From positions 1-6,408 of the forward strand of contig JBEVMS010000252.1 in NCBI GenBank assembly GCA_040508515.1: a stretch of DNA of 6,408 nt. The letters run 5' to 3'. The stretch comes from JBEVMS01 sp040508515. Its GTDB lineage: Bacteria; Pseudomonadota; Gammaproteobacteria; Xanthomonadales; Rhodanobacteraceae. A program made the position numbers and the translations under genes. Positions within the stretch are counted from its first letter, which is position 1; each line of letters begins with the position of its first letter. Shown here in pieces: positions 6,348 through 6,408 of the stretch. The notes under the pieces are model-generated. The model was not told the origin of the DNA and searched no databases. It saw nothing but the letters and a program-made list of their open reading frames with translations.

Positions 6348-6408
6348 ATGTACATCTGTCTCTGCAATGCGGTTACCGATCACGACATTCGTCGTGCCGC
6401 CGCCGATG
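6348..6408 (+). CDS. bfd: Bacterioferritin-associated ferredoxin, 5' part
   Basis: Only the first 20 codons are in the window: MYICLCNAVTDHDIRRAAAD. This is the typical start of the Bfd-like [2Fe-2S] family, with the first two cluster ligands as Cys4-x-Cys6. The second cysteine pair would lie beyond the right edge. Bfd is a small cytoplasmic protein that passes electrons to bacterioferritin to release stored iron. The start is chosen on the family N-terminus, since there is no ribosome-binding site. It lies 50 bp after rppH on the same strand but has its own promoter. A bacterioferritin gene nearby outside the window would fit but cannot be seen. The same N-terminal motif occurs in the [2Fe-2S] domains of some larger proteins such as NirB-type enzymes, which is less likely here given the immediate M-Y-x-C start. 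Confidence 0.85.
   Translation, partial: MYICLCNAVTDHDIRRAAAD

Overview
The window is a housekeeping segment of a GC-rich gammaproteobacterial chromosome. Protein sequences and the absence of insertions or phage genes suggest Xanthomonadaceae (Xanthomonas-like), but the genus is inferred from general family resemblance, not from a search. I see no mobile element, CRISPR array, toxin-antitoxin pair or defence gene. The honest conclusion is a conserved core region whose interest lies in its expression signals.

Positions 1-4193, minus strand, hold the first part of the F1Fo ATP synthase operon in the order atpI, atpB (a), atpE (c), atpF (b), atpH (delta), atpA (alpha; cut by the left edge). A near-consensus -10 (TATACT, 4264-4269) lies upstream of atpI. 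atpG, atpD and atpC would be expected beyond position 1. Cistron spacing is uneven: 3 bp before atpB and atpH, but 75, 88 and 60 bp before atpE, atpF and atpA, the subunits needed in more than one copy. The three long spacers hold either a U-rich leader or an RNA hairpin.

Positions 4194-4453 are noncoding. They hold the atp promoter, three GTGACG boxes, a 14-bp palindrome, a GC-rich hairpin and a strong terminator that ends the upstream phasin transcript. Positions 4454-4846 encode a phasin-family protein with its own promoter and a candidate operator over the -35. Positions 4982-5356 encode QueD (queuosine pathway). Positions 5478-5554 hold an elongator tRNA-Met with a good promoter and encoded CCA. 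All of these are on the minus strand.

At about 5600-5736 the direction changes. rppH (5737-6297, plus strand) encodes the Nudix RNA pyrophosphohydrolase. It is followed by a promoter and the first 20 codons of a bacterioferritin-associated ferredoxin (bfd), cut by the right edge. The bfd promoter sits so close to its ATG that the mRNA may be leaderless.

Functionally, the atp genes form one complex. The others (granule-associated phasin, tRNA modification, initiator-independent tRNA-Met, mRNA 5'-end processing, iron release) are separate core functions that happen to be adjacent.
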